From assembly GCF_003086295.3 (NCBI RefSeq), contig NC_092048.1, positions 42,222,425 through 42,286,424 on the forward strand: a stretch of 64,000 nt of DNA, read 5' to 3'. Numbering within the stretch: position 1 is the first letter of the stretch; each line of letters opens with the position of its first letter. Under the pieces are notes generated by a model. That model was not told the origin of the DNA and made no database searches. It saw nothing but the letters and a program-made list of their open reading frames with translations. This document shows, one piece after another, positions 48,132 through 58,305 of the stretch. Position numbers and translations under genes: made by a program. The stretch comes from Arachis hypogaea. Taxonomy: Eukaryota > Streptophyta > Magnoliopsida > Fabales > Fabaceae.

Positions 48132-49705
48132 ATGGCACCACCAAAAACCTCAACAGCATCAAAGAAAAGAAAGACTAAGGAACCAACTTCTAGATCCTCA
48201 AGTGCAGGTTTCAATGAATACAAGTTTCTCTCCTCATTCAACCAAAACCAGTTTTATGGTTAGGTGAGTGAGAGGGGGATTATCCCAGAGGTCGATTTCC
48301 AGCTGGGGAGGAATGAGCACCCTGAGATCAACAGGGAGATAAATAATAGAGGCTGGGCTCTCTTGTGCAATCCTCCAAGGAAGGTGGTGGAAAGCTTGGT
48401 GAGAGAGTTCTATGCTAATGCCATGCCTCAGCCAGGACAACCTTATGGCTATCTTAGCTATGTAAGGGAGAAGTCCATTGATTACAGCCCCACTAACATA
48501 GAGAGGACGCTGATGGTGAAGCAGACAACCTCCACCTGGAGCTATAAGGAGAGAATGAAGCAACAAGAGCCAGGATTTGATGAAATCCTAAATGAAATTT
48601 GTGTGTTGAATGTACAATGGATAAATGATAAGGATGGGAGGCCCAACCAACTGAGAAGAAGAGACTTGAGCCCCAAGCTAGAGGGTGGCTATATTTTGTG
48701 AGGAGGTCCCTAATCCCTACATCCAACACTTCGGAGGTGACCAAAGAGAGAGCTGTGCTCATATACAGCATCATGAAAGGTGAGAATGTCAGTGTTGGGG
48801 AATTGATTGCCAACAACATCAACAAAATTCTGAAAATCACCAAAGATAGCTCAAGGTTGGCATTCCCCAGCATCATCCAAAGGCTCTGTGATGAAGCAAT
48901 GGTAGAGAGGATAATTGATGAAATGCTAGTGGAGCAAGAAAAGCCCATAACTGCCAAGAAGATGACCAAAGTGGTGGCTGTCAACCCACTTCAAAGGGCC
49001 AGGGAGCATAGAGCTCATGCTCATGAGCCACATGTACAACAACAACAAGAAGAAAAAGAGGCAGAGGAGCAACCATATTTTCTAGCACTCTAACCACCAC
49101 CATATCAGCAATACCAACCATTTTCAGAGAGATTTAATTGGGAGCAATTGTAAGGAGATGTACACCAAATGAAGGGAGACCTACACCATCTGAGGGAGGA
49201 TGTCAACCAATTCAAGGATACTCAACAACAACAATGGAACCAAGTGAATCAGAGCATACAATAACTCCAAGAGAGTTGGGAGCACATGAGGAAGGAGCAG
49301 CAGGAACAGTTTGATTGGGGAGAGGTGCGAAGTGCACTTGATAAAATTGTAGAGCAAGGCAAATGGCAACAGAGGAACCTTGCTGAGTTCAGACACCTTT
49401 ATGATGCTAGAACCATTTCGAGGAGGCAATATGATATCAACACACAAGCGAAACTGAATCACTTATGTAATGCTGTGGCCGCTCTAAACCCAGGATACCC
49501 AACATTCATGCAAGGAATGGAGGAGTTAAGTGCAAAACAAGAAGAAATTCTGGCCAAGCATAAGAAGGATGAAAGAAACTACATGAGAAGGCTAGGATTT
49601 TGGAAGCCTAAGGACAAGAAAGCACAAGAAGGATCCTCCAACAAGGATGAAGATGACTCCTCCCCTTCCAAAAAGAAAGACAACGACAAAGGGCCAATGA
49701 ACTGA
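48132..49705 (+). pseudogene. Athila-type downstream ORF, second element
   Basis: Starts with a basic Ser/Thr/Lys-rich head (KKRKTKEPTSRSSS). It has the same conserved core as the ORF at 17968: GIIPEVDFQLGRNEHPEINR, LVREFYANAM, NQLRRRDLSPKLEG, then SLIPTSNTSEVTKERAVLIY. A Glu/Gln-rich tail (WNQVNQSIQ, KKKDNDKGPMN end) is likely coiled. TAG at 48261, a frameshift near 48697 and stops at 49091, 49151 and 49261 disrupt it. Conservation between two element families implies selection on this protein while the elements were active. Its activity is unknown and no transmembrane segment is seen. Confidence 0.72.
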
Positions 49706-50650
49706 AGTTGAAGCTGCTCAAGGTTGTTAAGTCCCATGGTTGACACTCTCTAATTTCTGAATCATGTTTAAGTTTTTCTCTCTGTTTTAAATTCTGTTTT
49801 TGAATAATTGCAACATTAGGATAGTTTATTTTCATTATCTAGTTTTTTTATATCATGAAGTCTTTTGTGAGTCCTTTTTAATTTTAAGAAAGAAAATGCA
49901 ATGTTATTTCAAGTTTTTACAATATCAATAAAAGCAAAGTTGTCTTTATGAGAATTGTTCTGAGTTGTTATAAGAGCAAGAATAAAAGAGATTAAGACCA
50001 AGAGAGATCATTCAAAAAATAAAAAACAGGAAACTAAGTGTAGAACCTTGAATGAATAAAAAAGGGAAAATAAATCATGAAAGGTAACTAGTCCTAGAAG
50101 GTAGGACAAGTAAAGGTTAACGGGTATTCTTTGAACATCTATAGAACCAAGAAGTAGTAAGCAATAAAGACCCAAGGCTCTGAGCATCAACTACTAGGAG
50201 GGAAAGAAACTTTAAGAAGCTCCCAAGAGTTAGAGAACCTAGTAGATGCTTGTGGTGAAGATGTGTCAAGAAGAAACCTAGGCAAGTAAATTCATAGGGG
50301 TGTTTCAACACCTAGTACCCTAAAGCCAACTGGTTTAGGAGTGCTAATTGAAAACCTAACTAAAGGGTTATCTTGAGACAAAACACTTAGAGTCGTGGTC
50401 AATAAATAGAAAAAAAAGAACAACCAAAAAGAAAAAGAAATAACTCTTGCTACTTCAAGGTGACAATCAATAAAAAGGACCCCTGAAGCTTATACTTGAA
50501 GGAACCCTCAAGGATCTAGGAACCTTTGTGACATTGAAACAAAATTATTCATGCATGTGATAATTAAGCACTTAGTCCTACTCTTAGTCATGTTTGCATC
50601 TATTTAAGGTCAAAGTCTCGAGTCATAAGAAGGGGCTACTCACACTAATT

Positions 50651-50684
50651 TGCTTGGGACAAGCAAAGCTTAAGTTTGGTGTTA
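50651..50684 (+). promoter_or_regulatory. Hairpin plus AAGTTTGGTGT module at the 3' LTR border
   Basis: An 8-bp stem TTTGCTTG/CAAGCAAA with loop GGA (50651-50669) is followed by AAGTTTGGTGT (50674-50684). The LTR begins at 50687. Confidence 0.65.
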
Positions 50685-50686
50685 TG

Positions 50687-52948
50687 ATGACTTGCATCAT
50701 CTACCCTTTCTTCTTGCATAAAAAGGACCATAAAAGGGCATAATCTCATTAGATCATTACAATTCATGCATTAATTGATGAACATTATAGTACAGTGCTT
50801 TGAAATGATTTTTTGCTGAATTTCAGGTGAAAAAGACATCAAAAAGGGGAAGAAAACAACAAAACAAGATGGGCGTGCGAAACGGGCGTGCCACTTAAAG
50901 CAAACGCCACAAAATTGCACTGGCGTGGCACACCAGAAGCTGGGCGTGGCACGCCAATACTAAAGTCCAGAGAGGATCCCCCAAGCATATACATGGGCGT
51001 GGCACGCCAGGAGCTGGGCTTGACACGCCAGTACAACTTTTCAGAGAGCAACGATGAAGGCCACCAAAGGGGCGTGGCACGCCAGGATAGGAGTGGCACG
51101 CCTAACCCACCACTTGAGCCATGGGCGTGCTACTTGGTATAGAAGGTGTGGCACGCCAGCTTTAAAATCACTTGGGCGTGCCACTTGAGGAACCAGGCGT
51201 GTCACGCCAAGTTAAGAAGGACACAAATGAATGGGCATGCCACTTGAGCAGATTGGCGTGGCACGCTGGTACAAAATTTTAGAGAGGAAGTTGAAGGCTA
51301 AAAAGGCTGGGCGTGCCACTTGAGCATCTGGGTATGGGACGCCAAGGTACAAAGAAGGCCAAAGCAAAGGCTGGGCGTGCCACTTGGTGTCAAAGGCATG
51401 GCACGCTAGCTCAAGATTTCCAACTGGGCGTGCCACTTGAATGCTAGGCGTGGCACGCCAGCTACTGGAACCAAGGGAAATGATGGGCGTGGCACACTGG
51501 TTATATTTTCCAGAGAGGGAGAAACAAGGCCAACCATATGGGCATGCCACTTGGTATCGAAGGCGTGGCACGCCAGCTTTAAAAATCACTTGGGCGTGCC
51601 ACTTGAGTCTCAGGCGTGGCACGCCATCATCACCAATCACCCAAGAGAAGACCTGGGTGTGCCACTAGAGTTCTGGACATGGCACGCCAAACTCTGGGCG
51701 TGCCACGCTAGTTCAAATTTCCAGAAGCTAAAATGGCCTGGGCGTGCCACTTGGGCTTGAAGGCGTGGCATGCCAGGGTGGTCAGTGAAGGGAGGTGTGC
51801 TAGTTGAGGATTGGGCATGGCACGCCAAGGCAGAATCAGAGCAAGGCGTGGCACGCCACTGAAGTGCCAATCACACGCCAGCTGTGAGATCACGTTTTAT
51901 GAGTTTATTTCCCTCCAAAATGTAATTTTACTTTCACTTTTGTATTTTCTTTATTTGCTAGTGTTAGGAGTAGTATAAATACCCCTTGGAAGTACTGAAG
52001 AAGGGGTTAAGTAGTTGAGCTAGTAGTGGAAGCATAGTTAGATTCACTCTTTCCATCTTTTACTTTTTCTTGAGCTATGAGTAGCTAAATTCCCTCTCAT
52101 TGAGAGAGGGAGCTCTGTTGTACTTGATGGATTAATGATAGTAAATTTCTTCTTCTCTTCATCTTCTCTTTGATTTTCTAGAAGGAATTTCGTTCTTCAT
52201 GCTAGTGTTTAATCACCTTGGAAAAGGAGTTGAATGCAAAATGGGTTTCATGGAAACCTTGGAAAAGGAAACATGAAATCATGCTAGAAATCTCTTCTCA
52301 CACTTGAGTAGGATCTGGGTTTTGGTGTTTGGATATGGTGACATAAAATCCTCCCTCTACTTGGACCTATGATGATGAGTGGTATAATCAGGGACCAAGC
52401 ATATCTCTCTTCATGAGCAATTAGACCAAGGAATTGGCTATTGATCAAGATCTGAGAGATTGAGTCACCAAGGGATTGGGGCTCAATCAATCATGATTGC
52501 TAAGAGGTCAATGAGTTGCATGATTGAAGAGGATATGATCTAGATTTAATCCAAAGAGACAACATCTCCTGATCTCAATGAATTCCCTCATCCTTATCTT
52601 CTACTTTCTTTATAGCTTTCTTTACATTCTGCAATTCCCCATTCCTATTTACAATTAAGTCATTTAAGTTTCTGCTCTTTATTTTTTTGTTACCATTTTC
52701 AATTCTGCTATTTACTGCTTTCCTTTACTTTTGAGTCATTTATATTTCTGCACATTTACAATTCTGTAATCACAATCTATTTTGCTTAGCTTGAATAATT
52801 CACCAATTGATTAAAATTGCTCAAATCTATCAATCTTTGTGGATACGATCCCACTCCACTGTGGGTTATTACTTGACAAAAATTTTGGTGCGCTTGCCAA
52901 AAGAACGGATTCATAAATTTTATAATGGGGTGTGAATTCGGCTCATCA
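50687..52948 (+). repeat. 3' LTR of the second Athila element
   Basis: 2262 bp, TGATGACTTGC to GGCTCATCA, very similar to the solo LTR at 36198-38688 but with fewer palindrome units (array about 50870-51890). It is followed by GAAAT and Pack-MULE sequence. Confidence 0.9.
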
Positions 52949-53307
52949 GAAATCTTGATTGTTAAATACCTCTAATTTTGCTTATGCTTATTTTTGGTTG
53001 CTGCTTGTATGTAATTTGACTTTATTTGATTAGGTAACCAGCATCCTGAATGATAAGGAGAACCAATTAATCTAGTTGTGAAGCTTAGTTTGCTAAAATT
53101 AGTTCTGATTGTGTTAAAAAATTTTGATTATGAGTTCTGATTATGTATTTCATCTGTAATTAATTGATTATGTTAGAAATAAGAAAAGAGGTGAGATTGG
53201 AGATAAGGTGTTTGATTAAATGCCTTTGAGAGAGTTGAATTGATTATGAGTTCTGATTATGTATTTTATCTATTATTAATTGATTATGAGTTTAATTGAT
53301 CATTGTC

Positions 53308-53560
53308 ATAGAGGCATACAGGACTCTCAGAGATCGTGGTCCCTATCCTGCTGCCCAGGTCGTGAGAGATTTCCAAGGCAAATTTGCGGTTTATTCCGTT
53401 TGACAGTGGTTCTAAAACCGCGTTTATTGCTGCAGTGAGTAATCCTTGGTCTATCTATTTCCAAGGCAAACTTGCGGCTGCAGTGACTTGTTCCGATTGA
53501 CTTGTTGCAGTTGAAGGGAATTTCGGATTCGGATTTAGTGCAATTGAAGTTGAGGTATAT
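53308..53560 (+). pseudogene. TSJT1/aluminium-induced-like (LRDR-motif) fragment, copy 2
   Basis: Same fragment as 39048, but with LRDRGPYPAAQVVRD intact and GKFAVYSV. The downstream frame break is shared, so it predates the duplication. TCSD, then a stop, and LVAVEGNFGFGF follow. Confidence 0.62.
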
Positions 53561-53727
53561 ACTGCTGAACCCATGCTTATATTTATCTATTTAATTGTCC
53601 TTCCATTGTGTTATGTAGATTGATGTCCTTATCTTTAGTTATATTTTCATCATCATATAAGAATGGTTTTTATTTTGGTCTATACATTATTGTTAACTAA
53701 CAACTAGAATTAAGATCTTATATGAGT

Positions 53728-53771
53728 GTCTTGCTAGGATCCATCCAAAGGAGGTGGAACTTGTGAATTTG

Positions 53772-53809
<38 letters not shown>

Positions 53810-53860
53810 TTTCATGTGCCTTTGTGAGAATGGAAATTTCACTACTCATTGCAAAGGTAT
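53728..53860 (+). pseudogene. Receptor-kinase-like Cys-rich ectodomain fragment, copy 2
   Basis: As copy 1, but the Gln after the first Cys is a TAG stop. The text before the microsatellite reads DPSKGGGTCEFD, closer to the expected GG-x-CGFD. The (AT)(AG) tract is 38 bp. Confidence 0.5.
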
Positions 53861-54063
53861 CTTACAACGTCAATAATATAATTCTGCCAAGTAATGATCA
53901 TGAATTGGATTTTGTATGTTATTTTACAGATTATAATGTTGCGCAGCATAATATGAGGGCCCATGTAATTGCAGGTTGTTACTGTCAATTGAAGTGGTGT
54001 ATTGATTATTGTTCATAGCAAACTTTTTCAAGTTGAAAATGAGTGTAATGTGTTGTGTCTGCA

Positions 54064-54151
54064 GGAACAATAACTGGCATTTAGGTTGCTGGGGCATTTG
54101 GAATTGGAGCAAGTATCTGGTACTTGAAGAAAGTGAGAGCTAAAGCATCAG
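54064..54151 (+). pseudogene. Membrane-spanning exon fragment, copy 2
   Basis: Same hydrophobic segment as 39858-39945, reading GASIWYLKK in place of GEGIWYLKK, and GI*VAGAF with TTT/TAG-type changes near its start. It continues into exon-like sequence (VTCGVQSNGN) that copy 1 lacks. Confidence 0.4.
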
Positions 54152-54300
54152 TAACATGTGGAGTCCAAAGCAATGGGAACATACTCTTCTGTCTGATATA
54201 TAATTCTTTCTTTAGAAAAAGTTACGTTAATAAATTCTTTATCTTGTTGTATTGTATAAATTTTGATTTGTTATATTTTTGGGGATAATTTTGACAATTC

Positions 54301-54301
<1 letters not shown>

Positions 54302-54332
<31 letters not shown>
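54302..54332. repeat. (AT)n microsatellite
   Basis: Pure AT run of about 31 bp in the right part of the Pack-MULE. Confidence 0.9.
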
Positions 54333-54335
<3 letters not shown>

Positions 54336-54686
54336 CTATTATTTCTGTTTCATTTTATAAAATCCCTTTTTTTTAGTATGTTCTTAAGATAAGATATTTT
54401 GAAAGTTAAAAAAAAAAGAGAAAGTATTTTTGGTATAATTTATATATAAATAAACAAAAGAATGATAGTGACAAAATAAAAAGGATTATAGAAATATCTT
54501 TTTTGTTGTAGAATCATTGAATAGGGATTATAGGAATATCTTTCATTGAATATTTATAGTTTTATCGAATTTTCAATTAGGTCCCGATATTTTTTTTTCT
54601 TTTCAATTGGGTCCCTAATGGTATACAAGTAATTTCATAATTCACTAACATTTTTTTTGACGTTTAACGTTAATAAGGACTAAATT

Positions 54687-54789
54687 GAAAAAAAAATTAA
54701 CGTATAGGGACCCAATTGAAAGGAAAAAAAGTATAGGGACCTAATTGAAAATTTTGCGAAACTATAGGGACCAATAGAGTAATTAAACC
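54687..54789 (-). repeat. Right terminal inverted repeat of the Pack-MULE
   Basis: Inverse of the left repeat, including the distinctive TACGTTAATTTTTTTTTC inner end. A second, degraded inverted copy of the same terminus lies at 54552-54612, so the right end alone also looks like a truncated MITE. Confidence 0.85.
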
Positions 54790-54798
54790 TAATATAAA

Positions 54799-55734
54799 AT
54801 ATTAAAATAAAGACTCACATGCAGTTGTTTTCATATAAAGTTAAAAAATTATTAAATGATTTGACATTTTTTACTAAATTATCATTTAATAAATCTCAGC
54901 TATCACCTTTACACGAAAATAATTACATGTGAGTTTTTACCAAATATTAAATAAAATATAACATTTCATTATTAATTTTGCTAAAAGAAATATAATTTAG
55001 TTTTGTAATTTGAATTCTAATCGAGTTAGATTTATCTAAAACATAACTCATCTCCAACCTCAATCCAAAAACAACATTAGACAAAAATAAAAAAATTTAA
55101 ATCCAATAAAATATTATTTCTGAATTGGATGAATTTCAGATTGTTTGAGGCTTGTATACTAATAGCAAAGTTATTCGCCTTCTAAAATGCCACCCAAGTT
55201 TGATTCTCAGTAATAACTGAATTGTGATTGACGAATTTTGTAGTTTGTGAATTAGATTATGTGTATACATATAAAAAAAGATCGAATCCGATCAGATTTT
55301 AAATATTCCTATAAGAGGCATGTTAAGAGGATATTTTAAAAATTTAGTACAATCTTAATAGTAAGAAATACTAATAATTTTTCATTTATGAATACTTGAA
55401 TATTTTTTTTGATCGTGGGTAGCGCCGAAAACCTGACCCAACGCAAAACAACACAACAATCAGATCACATATTTAAATAGAAAAACGTAGCTAATTTTCA
55501 CACTCTCAAATTCTTCAAAACATCCTAACGAAGTAACCTAAAATTCCTCCTCTAATGACTCTTGCTCTCCTTATTAGTTTTTCTTTGTTTTTTGGCTATG
55601 TAGTATCATGTTTTAATTGTGTATTTCTTATTTTTTTTGAACAACCAAATAAACATCTTTTTTCTTTGAATTTGTTTGTTGGGGTTTGTAGAATTTTGTT
55701 CCTAATGATTGGAAAATAATTTCTAAACTCTCCT
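54799..55734. other. AT-rich intergenic DNA with a small MITE
   Basis: Apart from the MITE at 54812-54935 nothing was recognised. A C-rich stretch near 55425-55450 is too short to assign. Confidence 0.5.
54812..54935. mobile_element. MITE, uninterrupted copy of the family at 28845
   Basis: Inverted arms ACTCACATGCAGTTGTTTTC and, reversed, ACTCACATGTAATTATTTTC around an AAATGATTTGACATTTTTTA-like centre. The target duplication is not clear. Confidence 0.65.
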
Positions 55735-56886
55735 CACATTCCACCTTTCCTCTTGACTCAGGAGGTATGACACTCTAGTGTAAGCTTAGTTTTCTCCTTC
55801 AATCGGCCCTTTCAAGCTATCCACTAAGTTGTCCTCCCAAATGTTCACTTTGGTTCCTTCACCCAAGCTCTACTTTCCACTTCTTTTTAGGAAGTTCCTA
55901 TCTTGCATAATGCTTTTTCATGTGGAGGTCGAGTGTTTCTGATCCTTAGCTTCCCAAAAGTCCCATTCGAAAACTATATTGCTATAAGAATTCTCGCCTA
56001 GAGCGTTTTTGGGTTCTTCACAATCCTTCAAGCTTGTTTGGCTAAGTGAGCTATGTTCTAGTGGTTGAAATCCTTAAAGCCCATACCCCCTATCCTTCTT
56101 GTTCTCACATATTTTGTCCCAAAATTTTCAGTGTATACCTTTGTCTTTTTCTAATGATCTCCACCAGAACCTTACTATTTAGTTCTTGTAGAAATTTTTT
56201 GAAAATCTTAGTACGCTCATGGCATAGAATGGAATTGCTTGGATGACGGCTTTTATTAGTATCTCTTTTCCCTTCTACTTTTTTCACTATCCAATCTAAG
56301 GTTCTACCTTTAGATCTTTTTCAATATGTTAGTAATCTTAGGTATTTACCTAGATTGTCCCAGTATACCTAATATTTTCTTAATATTCAATCTTATCTAA
56401 ATAAAAATTTGTCTAAATTTGATTTTCGATTTTTCTAAATTAATAACCTATCTTAAGGCTGTGGTGTATGTGTTGAGTATCTAAATTAGCTGATAAACCT
56501 CTTTCTCTTCTGCCTCTTCAAATATAATACAATCATCAGCAAAGAGTAAATGGGTTAAGGGAGGTGCTATTGGGGCAAGTTTCACCCTTTTAATGAGATT
56601 CTCGTTTTAGGCTTTGTCATCAAAATAGAAAGAACTTCAAGAGCAATAATAATAAATAAGGTGACAGAGGTCTCTCTGTTTCAGTCTTTTCTGCGGTATT
56701 ACTTCTTTTATCAGGCTACCATTTATTTTGAACTTGTATTTGACACTTTTGACAAAATTCATGACACATTCCATCTATTTCTTTTCAAAACCAAAAGTTT
56801 TTATAGTTTCTTCAAAAAAATCTCACTCCATCATGTTATAAGCTTTATTCATGTCGAATTTGATAGTCAAATCTTGAGATCTTTTT
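55735..56886 (-). pseudogene. LINE (L1-type) reverse transcriptase relic
   Basis: The minus-strand translation gives broken pieces in the order expected of plant L1 ORF2: DLTIKFDMNKAYNMMEW (about 56880-56830), the catalytic LLFADDCIIFEEAEE (about 56560-56500), and far downstream RIGGMGFKDFNH (about 56100-56060) and LAKQA. Many stops and shifts interrupt it. The 5' portion is missing because an LTR abuts at 56887. The 3' end and poly(A) were not identified. Confidence 0.75.
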
Positions 56887-57115
56887 TGTAACACCCTACC
56901 ATACAGTACCTTACGCTTAAGTCATAAAGTAGAGGTAGCGAGGTATTATGACCTCTAAAAATAAAAGAAGTATATAAATATAGTTGAAAGAGATTATAAC
57001 TAGGAGCATTGAAGAAGAAGCTAAACAAAGTCGAAAACAGAAAATCATATCACACTCGTTCGGATAAACGTGAAACGGATAAACAAGATCGAAAAGAAGG
57101 CTAAAAACATACATA
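56887..57115 (+). repeat. LTR fragment, TGTAACACCC-type Ty3/gypsy
   Basis: Starts TGTAACACCCTACC and carries TTACGCTTAAGTCATAAAG, a pattern typical of chromovirus (Tekay/Del-like) LTR starts in legumes. Only about 230 bp are present before the join with the third Athila element. Confidence 0.55.
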
Positions 57116-57190
57116 CATATATATATGTCTGGGTTGCCTCCCAGCAAGCGCTTCTTTATTGTCTTTAGCTGGACTTTACTGAGCTTTAAT

Positions 57191-58305
57191 CTAGTCTCTT
57201 GAGCATTCTTGCTCAACATTGCTTTCAAGATAATGCTTTACTCTCTGTCCATTAACAATGAACTTTTTGTCAGAGTCAATATCCTGAAGCTCTGCATATC
57301 CATATGGTGACACACTTGTAATCACATATGGTCCCCTCCACCGGGATTTTAATTTCCCAGGGAATAATCTGAGCCTAGAGTTAAACAGCAGAACCTTCTG
57401 TCCTGGCTCAAAGACTCTGGATGACAGTTTCTTGTCATGCCACTTTTTTGCTTTCTCCTTATAAATTTTTGCATTTTTGAAAGCATTGAGTCTGAATTCC
57501 TCTAGCTCATTCAAATGGAGTAATCTTTTCTCTCCAGCTAACTTGGCAACAAGGTTTAGGAATCTGGTTGCCCAGTAGGCCTTGTGTTCTAGTTCCACTG
57601 GCAGGTGACAGGCTTTTCCATACACAAGCTGGTATAGAGAGGTCCCTATAGGAGTTTTGAATGCAGTTCTGTATGTCCATAGAGCATCATCCAGACTCCT
57701 TGCCCAATCATTTCTACGGGTACTTACAGTCCGTTCCAGGATTCGTTTTAGTTCTCTATTTGAGACTTCAGCCTGCCCATTTGTCTGTGGATGATATGGA
57801 GTTGCCACTTTGTGGTTAATTCCATATCGGATCAGAGCAGAGTCAAGTTATTTATTGCAGAAATGAGTCCCTCCATCACTGATTAGTATTCTAGGGACAC
57901 CAAATCTACTAAAGATATGCTTCTGGAGGAACTTCAGCACTATCTTAGTATCATTAGTGGGTGTTGCAATTGCCTCTACCTACTTGGATACATAGTCTAC
58001 TAACACCAGAATGTAAGTGTTTGAGTATGATGGTGGGAAAGGCCCCGTGAAATCAATGCCCCATACATCAAACAACTCAATCTCTAAGATCCCTTGTTGA
58101 GGCATGGCATAATCGTGAGGTAGGTTACCAGCTCTTTGGCAACTGTCACAGTTACGCACAAACTCTCGAGAATCTCTATAGAGAGTAGGCCAGTAGAAGC
58201 CACATTCGAGGACCTTAGTGGCTGTTCGCTCACCTCCGAAATGTCCTCCATATTGTGATCCATGGCAGTGCTATAGGATCTTCTGCACCTCTTCTCTAGG
58301 TACAC
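57191..58305 (-). pseudogene. Integrase, third Athila-like element
   Basis: Minus strand: zinc finger HGSQYGGHF (about 58265) to a CDSCQRAGN-type pair, first Asp in GIDFTGPFP (about 58055), second in DGGTHFCN (about 57880), Glu in [15 protein letters not shown] (about 57770). The core end and C-terminal domain [20 protein letters not shown] (about 57330) follow, with stop at 57191. The reading frame changes between 58084 and 57808, and stops lie in the core (for example in YVSK*VEAIATP). Closely similar to the integrase of the second element. Confidence 0.82.

Larger units (their letters stand above)
40219..52948 (+). mobile_element. Second Athila element: internal region and 3' LTR
   Basis: Primer site 40226-40243, gag 40509-42364, protease/RT/RNase H/integrase 42380-46945 (interrupted), downstream ORF 48132-49705, 3' hairpin module 50651-50684, 3' LTR 50687-52948, then target GAAAT (52949-52953). 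It belongs to the same lineage as the element at 11840-21861 but a different family (LTR similarity is limited to the TGATGA start and scattered motifs). It retains all enzymatic domains but is inactive. Confidence 0.88.
52949..54151 (+). repeat. Pack-MULE segment, copy 2 (original position)
   Basis: Counterpart of 38689-39945. Unlike copy 1 it continues past ATCAG into the right part of the MULE and its terminal repeat, so it is taken as the original. Confidence 0.88.
35382..54789. mobile_element. Gene-fragment-carrying MULE (Pack-MULE), inflated by Athila sequences
   Basis: The left terminus (35382-35482) and the inverted right terminus (54687-54789) match over about 100 bp with only a few differences. 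A perfect 9-bp duplication TAATATAAA flanks them (35373-35381, 54790-54798). The MULE sequence proper is about 2.66 kb (35382-36197 plus 52949-54789). It holds GC-rich and exon-like host fragments and no transposase, which is the definition of a Pack-MULE. The rest is one solo LTR, a duplicated MULE segment and a second Athila family. Confidence 0.82.
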
